DNA from: Desulfobacula sp.
GTDB lineage: Bacteria; Desulfobacterota; Desulfobacteria; Desulfobacterales; Desulfobacteraceae
DNA: 12,807 nucleotides
Direction: 5' to 3'
Assembly: GCA_018702715.1 (NCBI GenBank)
Contig: JABIYQ010000036.1
Location: 1-12,807 of the forward strand
Of the stretch, positions 1-6,513 are shown piece after piece (positions within the stretch are counted from its first letter, which is position 1; every line of letters begins with the position of its first letter). The translations under genes were made by a program, and so were the position numbers. The notes beneath the pieces were generated by a model. The model saw only the letters and a list, made by a program, of their open reading frames with translations, did not search any database and was not told where the DNA came from.

Positions 1-110
1 AGTTTGATTCCCTTTTTTGAAATTCTGTAATATGATAAGATTTTTTAACAGTTTTAATCACTTTAAATTAATTTTTAAGCAAGCAGTATAGATGGAAATT
101 GGAGGAAGAT

Positions 111-2585
111 ATGGAAAAAACGGTTCCAAACATTCTGATCATAGGGGGAGGTGTTGCCGGAATGGCTGCTGCCATAGCCCTTGCTGATAAGGATGTTGTT
201 GTATACCTTGTAGAAAAAGAAAATACCCCTGGCGGGCAAGCTGCCAGGTGGGCCTGTATGGCGACCGACACCTGCGAAAACTGCGGCTCCTGCCTCAGCA
301 TTGAAATGGCCAACCAGGTTCAAAAACAAGAAAATCTTATTTTACACCTCAATACCATGGTTAAAACCGTTAATAAAAAAAACAAGGGGTATGAGGTTAT
401 TTTAGATAACATGGGTTCGTTCTTTGTAGAAAAGATTATCACGGCCACAGGATTTTCACCCTTTGACCCTGTTCAGACCACTTCCCTTCACTATGGTGAC
501 TATAAAAATGTGATCACCACGGCCCAATTAAATACCCTTTTAAAACAAGAAACACTTTCCGGGTATTTTAACCAAAAGCCTGATCCGAAAATTGCCTTTA
601 TCCAGTGTGTAGGCTCCAGAAACCGTGAGCAGGGAAGAGATTATTGTTCCCAGGTATGCTGCAAGATATCCATGCGCCATGCCCACAAGCTTACCCATCT
701 TTACCCTGAGTGTGATATCACACTCTTTTACATGGATCTTCAAATCATAGGCAAAGAGATAAGACCCCTGTTCAAAAAACTTTCCAAAAATATTCAACTG
801 GTTCAGGGAGTTCCCGCTGAGATCCTTGAAGACCATCAGACAAATATGCTGACCATTGTGGCAGAAGATAAAGAAACCCTGTCCAGGGTTTCCAAAACCT
901 TTGATCTCATCGTTCTCTCCGTTGGCATGCTGCCTTCCCAGACCCTTGAAACAACCGCCGGCATACTTGATGTGAAACCCAATTCCTGGGGTTTTTTCAA
1001 TACTGATGAGGCAGTTCTTTCAAAGGATATAGTGATTGCAGGGTGTGCCCATGGCCCCAAAGATATCCTTTCTTCAAAACAGGAAGGAAGGATAGCGGCC
1101 GCCAAAGTCATTGATGACCTTGGGTTGAACATAAAAAAGAAAGGGAACATTGCAGTGTTTGGAGAGGGTGCACAGGCAGATCAGACAGCCAGTGTAATTT
1201 CTTCAAAAGGATATCCCGCATTTCTTTTCGGAAGAGGAACAAACCTTTCCAAGGATACTTCCGTCACTATTTTAAATAAGAGCAGGATTATTTCAGTCAG
1301 CGGTACGGCCGGCAATTTTTTGCTCTATTATGAATCAGGAAATAAAAAGCAATATCTGACCTGTGCAGCGATTATTGCCGCATTTGAACCGGAACAATCA
1401 TTGAACTCGATTCACAGCCTCAAAAATGATTGTTTAAGCCTTGATGCGTTCATTCAGCTGGTTGAAAAAACGCCCGGCGCATGTCCGGATAACAGTGTCA
1501 TCCTGCTGGACTATTTTGGCCCTGAGTTTAAATCTTTTGCCCGTCTTGCCTTACAAACGTCTATCAAAGCAAAGGCCCTGGGAAAAAATATTTCCATTAT
1601 CATGAACAATATGCTGGTCCACGGACCTCTGGGCCAGCGCCTCTATGATACTGCAAGAAAACAGGGGGTGGATTTTTTCAGGTTTGAGACCAGCGAAGAT
1701 TTGAAATTTGAGGATTCTGGCAATGGATTTTTAATTAAACTCAAAGATGCTGCACTCCCGTCCATTGATCTGAATCTCAATTGTGACTGTCTTGTCCTGC
1801 CCGAAAACCTGACACCGGCGGCGGGATTTAAGGATGCCACCGCCCTTCTAGGCCAGTCCCTTGACAGGGAAGGCTTTTTACAATCTGCCAACACGCGCCA
1901 CCGACTGACCGGTTCCCCTCGAAAAGGGATCTTTTTTGCCGGCGCCTGCCATGATGAAGTGGACACGGATAATTTAAATGATGATATCAATGAGATTTTA
2001 TCTGTCTTTTCCACCCAAGCCTTTGATCTGCAAAAAATTGACACGGGGGTTGAAATCAACCAGCAAAAATGTGCCCAGTGCCTGACCTGTATAAGGATCT
2101 GCCCGCACTCGGCCATTATCATGAATGAAAAAAGCAGGCCCCAGATTGTACCGGATTCCTGTTTTTCATGCCATCTTTGTGTGTCTAACTGCCCAGCCTA
2201 TGCCATTGAATCAAAAACACTGACCAATGATCAGATCGCCCGGAAAATTGAAAAAGACACTGTAACGATTCTGGCCTGTGAACGCTCGGCTGCCCTTGCT
2301 GCAGGGTCACTGACACTGCCGGATCGCATCAATTTGATTGAAATTCCCTGTGCCTGCAGAGTCAGCAGTGATGTGATTCTCAAGGCCCTTTTAAACGGCG
2401 CATCAAAAGTCATTGTCAGTGGGTGCCACAAGGAAAACTGCCGGTCTTTTGACGGCAGCAGTGTTGCCCATGCAAGCGTTAAAAAGGTATTGCAAATCCC
2501 GGGAGTGGAAGCCTCAAAAGTGATGTGGGAACCTGTCGCAGCCAATGAAACTCAAAAATTTGAACGCATTATTTCCAAGGCGTGA
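111..2585 (+). CDS. hdrA: HdrA-like FAD/iron-sulfur protein with C-terminal FlpD/MvhD-like domain
   Basis: Relative of heterodisulfide reductase subunit A and of QmoB, 824 residues, expected to move electrons between FAD and several [4Fe-4S] clusters in a soluble complex. Seen: dinucleotide-binding GGGVAG at residues 12-17; an N-terminal cysteine cluster C49, C55, C58, C61; the HdrA-type stretch CVGSR...YCSQVCCK near 165-185; a second nucleotide-binding-like segment (VFGEGAQAD); two ferredoxin motifs at C654/657/660/664 and C684/687/690/694; then a tail with C723, PCACR and GCHKENC resembling FlpD/MvhD, the subunit that links Hdr to hydrogenase or formate dehydrogenase. I chose ATG 111 because GGAGG at 101-105 is well spaced before it; the in-frame TTG at 99 has no such signal. 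It lies 18 bases before the HdrD-like gene, so the two are probably one transcript. Physiological donor and acceptor are unknown. The family is secure; the exact paralogue is not. Confidence 0.88.
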   Translation: MEKTVPNILIIGGGVAGMAAAIALADKDVVVYLVEKENTPGGQAARWACMATDTCENCGSCLSIEMANQVQKQENLILHLNTMVKTVNKKNKGYEVILDNMGSFFVEKIITATGFSPFDPVQTTSLHYGDYKNVITTAQLNTLLKQETLSGYFNQKPDPKIAFIQCVGSRNREQGRDYCSQVCCKISMRHAHKLTHLYPECDITLFYMDLQIIGKEIRPLFKKLSKNIQLVQGVPAEILEDHQTNMLTIVAEDKETLSRVSKTFDLIVLSVGMLPSQTLETTAGILDVKPNSWGFFNTDEAVLSKDIVIAGCAHGPKDILSSKQEGRIAAAKVIDDLGLNIKKKGNIAVFGEGAQADQTASVISSKGYPAFLFGRGTNLSKDTSVTILNKSRIISVSGTAGNFLLYYESGNKKQYLTCAAIIAAFEPEQSLNSIHSLKNDCLSLDAFIQLVEKTPGACPDNSVILLDYFGPEFKSFARLALQTSIKAKALGKNISIIMNNMLVHGPLGQRLYDTARKQGVDFFRFETSEDLKFEDSGNGFLIKLKDAALPSIDLNLNCDCLVLPENLTPAAGFKDATALLGQSLDREGFLQSANTRHRLTGSPRKGIFFAGACHDEVDTDNLNDDINEILSVFSTQAFDLQKIDTGVEINQQKCAQCLTCIRICPHSAIIMNEKSRPQIVPDSCFSCHLCVSNCPAYAIESKTLTNDQIARKIEKDTVTILACERSAALAAGSLTLPDRINLIEIPCACRVSSDVILKALLNGASKVIVSGCHKENCRSFDGSSVAHASVKKVLQIPGVEASKVMWEPVAANETQKFERIISKA

Positions 2586-2603
2586 GAAATAAAGGAAAAA
2601 AAT

Positions 2604-3812
2604 ATGGCCAATGCAACCATAAATAAAACTTCAGTTCTGTATAAACTCTTAAACCAGTATTCCCTTGGCGACAATGTTTCCGAATGCCTTACCTGCGGGG
2701 CCTGCACCTCCAGATGCACCTGGTTTGAAGGCAAAGGCGGACCATTGCCCCGTCAGATTGTCCGCATGGCTGCCCTGGGGCTTGATGAGCTGCTTGTCAA
2801 CAGCGATATGCTCTGGGACTGCCTTATTTGCAACAGGTGTACCGAGGTATGCCCTATGGGGATCACCATGGACAAGGTTGTCAGAAAAGCCAGGAGCCTT
2901 GCCATTGCAGATGATAAAATCCCTGAAGATATCAAAATAGGAATTAAAAACCGTCTGGAAATGGGGGATGTAAACGGCCTGACCAAAGAGGAATTTGTGG
3001 AAACCGTTGAATGGATCAGCGAAGAATTTGTTGATGAAGTGGATGACCCGGATGCCCAAATCCCCCACGATAAAAAAGGGGCTAAGCTTCTTTATCTCCC
3101 CAACCCAAGGGAACTTGGCCTTAACCTGCTCCATTTGACGGCCATGGCAAAGCTGTTCTATGCCACAAAAGAGTCCTGGACCATGTCTGCCCATCATACG
3201 GATGTAACCAACTGGGGATATTTTGTGGGCGAAAATGAGATTTCAAAAAAGATGGCCCTGATGGTGGTTGAACCGGCGGAAGAACTCGGCATTGAAACCC
3301 TTGTGCTTTCAGAATGCGGTCATGGATATCATGTATTAAAATATCTTCTGGAAGATATCATTGGCCGGAAACCCAAGTTTGAAGTGGTCAGCATACCTGA
3401 ACTCGTTGTGAGATATGCAAAAAAAGGCGTGCTGAAATTCGATCCCAGTGTACATCCCTATAAAATCGCCTACCATGATCCCTGCAATATTGCCAGGAAA
3501 TCAGGGGGATATGATGCACCCAGAGAGCTGCTTTCCATGGTCTGCGACGGGGTTGTGGAACTGATTCCCAACAGGGAAGACGGTATCTGCTGCGGCGGCG
3601 GCGGCGGTATCCTCCAGGACAGCCACAGCACCCCGAAGAGAATGGTCACGGGCAAGCCCAAGGCAGACCAGATGAAAGCCACGGGTCTCCCCCATCTTGC
3701 CACAGCCTGTCTATCGTGCCATAGGCAGCTGGGTGAACTTTCCAAGCATTTTAAACTGGGAGTAAAGGTCGACACTGTAGCCTCCCTGGCATCAGACGCA
3801 CTTATTTTATAA
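2604..3812 (+). CDS. HdrD/DsrK-like iron-sulfur protein with one intact CCG domain
   Basis: 402-residue (Fe-S)-binding protein of the HdrD/DsrK/TmcB type. Residues 28-38 carry C28, C31, C34 and C38 and residues 73-83 carry C73, C76, C79 and C83 followed by Pro, which are two ferredoxin-like [4Fe-4S] sites. A CCG domain (PF02754 type) follows: C294 in HDPC, C329-C330 in ICCGGGGG, and C369/C372 in ACLSC. The preceding half-domain has only ECGHGYH (C238) and no CC pair, so probably just one non-cubane-type cluster is bound. No membrane segment is seen and no HdrE-like cytochrome b gene is adjacent. Start ATG 2604 has AAAGGA at 2591-2596. The gene sits directly behind the HdrA-like gene, its likely partner. 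In known complexes such subunits reduce disulfides or pass electrons; the substrate here cannot be read from sequence. Confidence 0.86.
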   Translation: MANATINKTSVLYKLLNQYSLGDNVSECLTCGACTSRCTWFEGKGGPLPRQIVRMAALGLDELLVNSDMLWDCLICNRCTEVCPMGITMDKVVRKARSLAIADDKIPEDIKIGIKNRLEMGDVNGLTKEEFVETVEWISEEFVDEVDDPDAQIPHDKKGAKLLYLPNPRELGLNLLHLTAMAKLFYATKESWTMSAHHTDVTNWGYFVGENEISKKMALMVVEPAEELGIETLVLSECGHGYHVLKYLLEDIIGRKPKFEVVSIPELVVRYAKKGVLKFDPSVHPYKIAYHDPCNIARKSGGYDAPRELLSMVCDGVVELIPNREDGICCGGGGGILQDSHSTPKRMVTGKPKADQMKATGLPHLATACLSCHRQLGELSKHFKLGVKVDTVASLASDALIL

Positions 3813-3852
3813 AAATCAAACCATGGTTTAAAATCATAGGGGGGGGATAAAA

Positions 3853-3981
3853 ATGGAAAAAGTGCGAAGGGTAAAAAAGATTTTAAAGAGTATACCGGTT
3901 TTAGAGGGAGCCGGAGTTCACTTGAAAAGGGCTTTTGAAGAATATCAGAATAAAACTTTTTTAAAACACCAGACACCTTAA
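3853..3981 (+). pseudogene. Pirin N-terminal remnant (42 codons), truncated
   Basis: Short open frame of 42 codons beginning at ATG 3853 behind a G-rich ribosome site (AGGGGGGGG at 3838-3846). From memory of the family, the first 27 or so residues, including the segment PVLEGAGVHLKRAF, match the conserved N-terminus of pirin (a cupin-fold iron protein of roughly 230-300 residues). Homology then stops: the usual continuation G...DPFLLLDDF is absent, and the frame ends with an unrelated 15-residue tail. I infer that a deletion removed the rest of a pirin gene while its translation start survived. The stop TAA overlaps the ATG of the downstream hydrolase (TAATG), so the remnant may still act as a leader cistron for coupled translation. 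It could alternatively be a functional small protein, but the abrupt end of homology argues for decay. Confidence 0.6.
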
Positions 3982-4544
3982 TGAAAATCTTTCTGGTTTC
4001 GGATATATTCGGACGCACCCCAGCACTTGAAACCATTTGTAATAAATTATCAACGTCTTCTCCTGACATACAGATCATTGACCCATACAATGGGTTCAAC
4101 CATAAATTTGAATCACAAACCCATGCCTATGAATATTTCATGGACAATGTGGGGTTAAAAAAATACCAACACATCCTGAAAAATAGGTTAACAAAATATG
4201 ATGCAAATATTGTTCTGATCGGATTCAGTGTTGGAGCATCCGCCATATGGGGGATTTCTCATCAACCATCATTAAAACATGTACAAAAAGCTTTTTGTTT
4301 TTATGGTTCCCAGATAAGGCAAAACATCAATATTCATCCCTTATTTGACATTGAACTCATTTTCCCGAAACAAGAACCTCATTTTAATGTGGATGAACTC
4401 ATAAACCTATTGCATAAAAAGGCTCTTGTCACCTGCATAAAAACAAATGGGCGCCACGGGTTCATGAATAAATTATCAACACATTTTAACCCGGACTTTT
4501 ACAAAGACTTTATCCAACATTTAAGGACATATTTGGCCAGCTAA
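3981..4544 (+). CDS. Dienelactone-hydrolase-like alpha/beta hydrolase
   Basis: 187-residue cytoplasmic alpha/beta hydrolase. The nucleophile elbow GFSVGAS places Ser83 as nucleophile, and HGFMN near the C-terminus gives His159 as the catalytic base. The acid is probably a Glu/Asp around 132-138 (PKQEPHFNVDEL). The CFYGSQIR segment and the terminal HGFMN are typical of the dienelactone hydrolase branch (PF01738-like), but classical members use Cys where this has Ser, and the protein is shorter than the usual 230-250 residues. No signal peptide is seen. ATG 3981 has no Shine-Dalgarno sequence and overlaps the stop of the pirin remnant; an in-frame stop at 3951 with no start codon between leaves this as the only start, so translation is probably coupled. 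Substrate is unknown. Last gene of its unit, before a stem and T-run. Confidence 0.72.
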   Translation: MKIFLVSDIFGRTPALETICNKLSTSSPDIQIIDPYNGFNHKFESQTHAYEYFMDNVGLKKYQHILKNRLTKYDANIVLIGFSVGASAIWGISHQPSLKHVQKAFCFYGSQIRQNINIHPLFDIELIFPKQEPHFNVDELINLLHKKALVTCIKTNGRHGFMNKLSTHFNPDFYKDFIQHLRTYLAS

Positions 4545-4605
4545 AAAACCGGAATCCTTAACTCTTTAGTATTTGTGATATGCTATCGGAGTTGGTCTTA
4601 TGGTT

Positions 4606-4637
4606 CTAAATTACCTATTTGTAATTTAGTTTTTTTT
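4606..4637 (+). terminator. Rho-independent terminator of the Hdr/hydrolase unit
   Basis: CTAAATTAC (4606-4614) and GTAATTTAG (4621-4629) form a 9-bp stem with a 6-base loop, followed at once by eight T (4630-4637). The stem has only two G-C pairs, so it may be weak. It is oriented for the + strand and overlaps the last codons and stop of the convergent gene at 4626. The other strand has no T-run. Confidence 0.6.
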
Positions 4638-5276
4638 CCCGAAAAAAAATTTAATAATAGCTTTACGACGGGACAGTAGAGCCAAAATGACAATACCGGC
4701 AAAAACATATTGAATCACATGAAATCGCTGTTCTAAAAAATCAAAACAGAAAAACCAAACAACGATTGCAGAAAAGGTTCCTGAACCTGTAGCACTGAAA
4801 TTCTTGAACAGGTTAACCTTGAGCATATATCCAATCACAGAACCCATAACCGGCCCTGTAACCGGAAGGGGCAGCATTACAAATAGGAAAAGACCGATCC
4901 ACCCATAAGACTCAACCTTGTCTTTTTGTTCTACTGCTTTTTGGGCAAGTCTCTGCATGAGGTTTGTTACCCATATTACTTTGATATAATTGTTAGTTGT
5001 CAATACAAAAATTGAATATGTAAAACAGACAATTAATGCCTCAAGATAAAAGTTATACACAATTGTGACGACCGGACCGAATCCATTCATGATGCAGAGC
5101 CCAATTCCTGCAGCTCGTCCCCCGAAACTATGGACAAAAAAGGTCAGACCTAATGTTTTTGCGATTTCAATATCGATAGTCGCAAAGTACCCGATTACAA
5201 TTAAAAGCAATAAGGAAAGCAGTAGACCTGTTAAAAGGATTTTACCTTCGTTGGTGTAAAACAATTTTTGCTTCAT
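4626..5276 (-). CDS. Small multidrug export family membrane protein
   Basis: 216-residue hydrophobic protein matching the small multidrug export family (PF06695, COG2426 type). The clearest sign is GLFLFVMLPLPVTGPVMGS (about 128-146), corresponding to the conserved GLFLF.ALPLPGTG signature, followed by further hydrophobic segments. Membrane stretches are visible at about 13-32, 52-70, 75-102, 126-153, 165-185 and 190-205, and the C-terminus is basic (KFFFGKKN). The transport role is implied by the family name only; substrate and direction are not established. It stands alone, convergent with the Hdr unit and divergent from the thiamin operon. The ATG at 5274-5276 lacks a strong ribosome site. 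Confidence 0.75.
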   Translation of the reverse strand: MKQKLFYTNEGKILLTGLLLSLLLLIVIGYFATIDIEIAKTLGLTFFVHSFGGRAAGIGLCIMNGFGPVVTIVYNFYLEALIVCFTYSIFVLTTNNYIKVIWVTNLMQRLAQKAVEQKDKVESYGWIGLFLFVMLPLPVTGPVMGSVIGYMLKVNLFKNFSATGSGTFSAIVVWFFCFDFLEQRFHVIQYVFAGIVILALLSRRKAIIKFFFGKKN

Positions 5277-5449
5277 ATGGGTTCAGATACTCTTTTTATG
5301 CATAGTCTATTCAATTATATTAACCGGGATGTTATAAAAGAAGCTGTTGCTAAAGTCAAGAATAGAATAAGGCTATGACATATTAATTACATTAATTCAA
5401 TAGCTTGAACTAATATATCTAAAACATCAATTCTTTGAACACCCGAAAA
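5277..5449. other. Gene-free AT-rich interval upstream of the thiamin control region
   Basis: No convincing open frame, RNA gene or strong promoter seen on either strand. It must contain the start signals of the minus-strand export gene, but only weak candidates are visible. The gene-free stretch continues to 5766 and holds the hairpin, promoter and riboswitch listed separately. Confidence 0.5.
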
Positions 5450-5501
5450 CAGATGACTAAGCCCTAATGTTGCAACGTTAGGGTAAGCTTAAGGTCATCT
5501 G
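5450..5501. repeat. Long imperfect inverted repeat (hairpin/cruciform)
   Basis: Three nested pairings share one axis. CAGATGAC (5450-5457) pairs with GTCATCTG (5494-5501); TAAG (5458-5461) pairs with CTTA (5488-5491); CCCTAATGTT (5462-5471) pairs with AACGTTAGGG (5474-5483) with one mismatch that becomes a G-U pair in RNA. Bulges of four (5484-5487) and two (5492-5493) bases lie on the right arm. No T-run follows on either strand, so it is not a standard terminator. It ends about 25 bases before the thiamin -35 element, outside the predicted transcript. It could be an operator, a mobile-repeat relic or a structural element. Confidence 0.7.
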
Positions 5502-5525
5502 GAAATGTGAAATACACTCTGATAA

Positions 5526-5555
5526 TTGACAAAGCCTCTTAAGACGTGATATCCT
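5526..5555 (+). promoter_or_regulatory. Sigma70-type promoter of the thiamin operon
   Basis: A perfect -35 TTGACA (5526-5531), an 18-base spacer and -10 TATCCT (5550-5555) preceded by TG one base upstream (5547-5548), an extended -10. Predicted start is near 5562, about 20 bases before the TPP aptamer. A 7-bp dyad GACAAAG (5528-5534) / CTTTGTC (5554-5560) overlaps both promoter elements and might be an operator. Confidence 0.6.
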
Positions 5556-5581
5556 TTGTCTTACTTATGCAATATGCATTG

Positions 5582-5679
5582 GTGGACTGGGGGAGCCGGA
5601 GCACATCGGCTGAGAGGAAACTGTTCTTAGTTTCGACCCCTGGAACCTGATCCAGGTCATGCTGGCGAAGGAAAGTCAC
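5582..5679 (+). ncRNA. TPP riboswitch aptamer (THI element)
   Basis: Contains the conserved TPP-sensing core: CTGAGA (5610-5615) in the pyrimidine-binding arm, then ACCTGAT (5645-5651), the P5 stem CCAG/CTGG (5652-5655 and 5661-5664) and GCGAAGGA. P1 can form between GTGGACT (5582-5588) and AGTCAC (5674-5679) with one bulged G. AGCCG (5594-5598) and CGGCT (5607-5611) form P3, and GGAAAC/GTTTC makes an extra P3a arm. It precedes the ThiZXY-ThiM-ThiE-ThiD operon, so high TPP should lower its expression. Confidence 0.95.
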
Positions 5680-5689
5680 TTTCTTCTCA

Positions 5690-5755
5690 CACCCTGGATT
5701 CATATCCGCCTTTTTTTATTTGCACAGATTTGATCAACTTTTTATAAAAGGGTGG
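5690..5755 (+). promoter_or_regulatory. Possible translation-control platform of the TPP riboswitch
   Basis: CACCCT (5690-5695) is perfectly complementary to AGGGTG (5749-5754) just upstream of the thiZ start, so it could sequester the ribosome-binding region. The overlapping CCTGG (5693-5697) can instead pair with CCAGG (5652-5656), the 5' strand of aptamer stem P5. The pairings are mutually exclusive, so TPP binding would free the sequester. A T-run at 5711-5717 has no good preceding stem, which disfavours a terminator. This is inferred from base pairing only. Confidence 0.35.
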
Positions 5756-5766
5756 CTAAGGTTTAC

Positions 5767-6513
5767 ATGCTCCAGATTGTTTCTGCCACAAAATTCTTTA
5801 AAGGCCAAAAGATTTTCTCAAAGCTTGATCTCACAGTTGCTAAAGGCTGTTTTCATGTTATCGTAGGGCCTTCCGGCTGTGGCAAAAGCACCTTATTTGA
5901 TGGACTAACAGGGGTCTTCCCATTGGATGAGGGAAGTCTGTCATGGAACCATGAAACTCTTTTAAGCCTTAAGGATCACGCTTCTTATATGCAGCAAAAG
6001 GATATGCTTTTGCCCTGGTTTTCTCTTTTGGACAATGCATTGCTGCCGGCTAAAACAGGCGGGCAGGATATAAAAAAAGCAACAAAGCAGGCACGCAGTC
6101 TTTTCCAACGCCTGGGGCTTAAAGGGTATGAATCCCATTTTGCAAGCCAGGTGTCCGGGGGCATGCGCCAGAGATGTGCCCTGGTCAGGACCCTGATGTT
6201 CAACCGGGATCTGATTCTGCTGGATGAACCTTTGTCCGCACTGGACACCATTACCAGAAGAAGTCTTCAATCTCTTCTACTGCTGCTCCAGACCGAGTTT
6301 AAAAAAACCATTCTCATGATAACCCATGACATTGAGGAAGCCCTGCTCCTTGCAGATGAGATTTATCTGTTCAGTAAAAGGCCCATGTCCATCTCCCGGC
6401 ATTTTGTCCTGGATTCACCCAAACCCAGAAAATTTAATGACCCCACATTACTGAACATTAAAGCAGATGTTCTGGATAAACTTGAGGGGGATTTGATCCA
6501 TGAACAGGGTTAA
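5767..6513 (+). CDS. thiZ: ABC transporter ATPase for a thiamin pyrimidine precursor
   Basis: 248-residue ABC ATPase of the nitrate/sulfonate/taurine importer branch, in the ThiXYZ context. Seen: Walker A GPSGCGKST (residues 34-42), Q-loop MQQKDMLLPW, signature VSGGMRQR (Val replaces the usual Leu), Walker B LILLDEP with D-loop SALD, and H-loop ITHD. It would energise uptake through the permease that overlaps its 3' end by 14 bases. I prefer ATG 5767, with AAGG at 5758-5761 before it, over the in-frame GTG at 5752, where AAAAGG abuts the codon directly. The upstream TPP riboswitch and downstream thiM-thiE-thiD give the substrate class. The exact molecule (HMP, a formylaminopyrimidine or thiamin itself) cannot be read from the ATPase. 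Confidence 0.88.
   Translation: MLQIVSATKFFKGQKIFSKLDLTVAKGCFHVIVGPSGCGKSTLFDGLTGVFPLDEGSLSWNHETLLSLKDHASYMQQKDMLLPWFSLLDNALLPAKTGGQDIKKATKQARSLFQRLGLKGYESHFASQVSGGMRQRCALVRTLMFNRDLILLDEPLSALDTITRRSLQSLLLLLQTEFKKTILMITHDIEEALLLADEIYLFSKRPMSISRHFVLDSPKPRKFNDPTLLNIKADVLDKLEGDLIHEQG

Noticed and set aside
1..98. Promoter TTGATT (4-9) / TAATAT (28-33) before the HdrA-like gene
   Set aside because: Only four of six matches in each box within a very AT-rich stretch, so chance is too likely.
99..110. TTG start at 99 for the HdrA-like gene
   Set aside because: The good ribosome site GGAGG (101-105) lies within this extension and is correctly spaced for ATG 111.
1643..2122. 159-codon open frame on the minus strand inside the HdrA-like gene
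   Set aside because: It is antisense to a strongly conserved coding region and shows no recognisable domain.
5461..5484. Integron attC-like site in the hairpin (GTTAGGG end)
   Set aside because: The right end lacks the final pyrimidine of GTTRRRY, the left end does not fit RYYYAAC, there is no L-box spacing, and no integrase or cassette is nearby.
5711..5717. Rho-independent terminator as the riboswitch platform
   Set aside because: The T-run is not preceded by a stable stem; the nearest hairpin (GAAAGT/ACTTTC, 5671-5683) has no usable loop and is too far away.
5752..5766. GTG start at 5752 for thiZ
   Set aside because: Its only purine-rich stretch abuts the codon; ATG 5767 has AAGG at proper spacing and fits the usual ATPase N-terminus. 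Not excluded.
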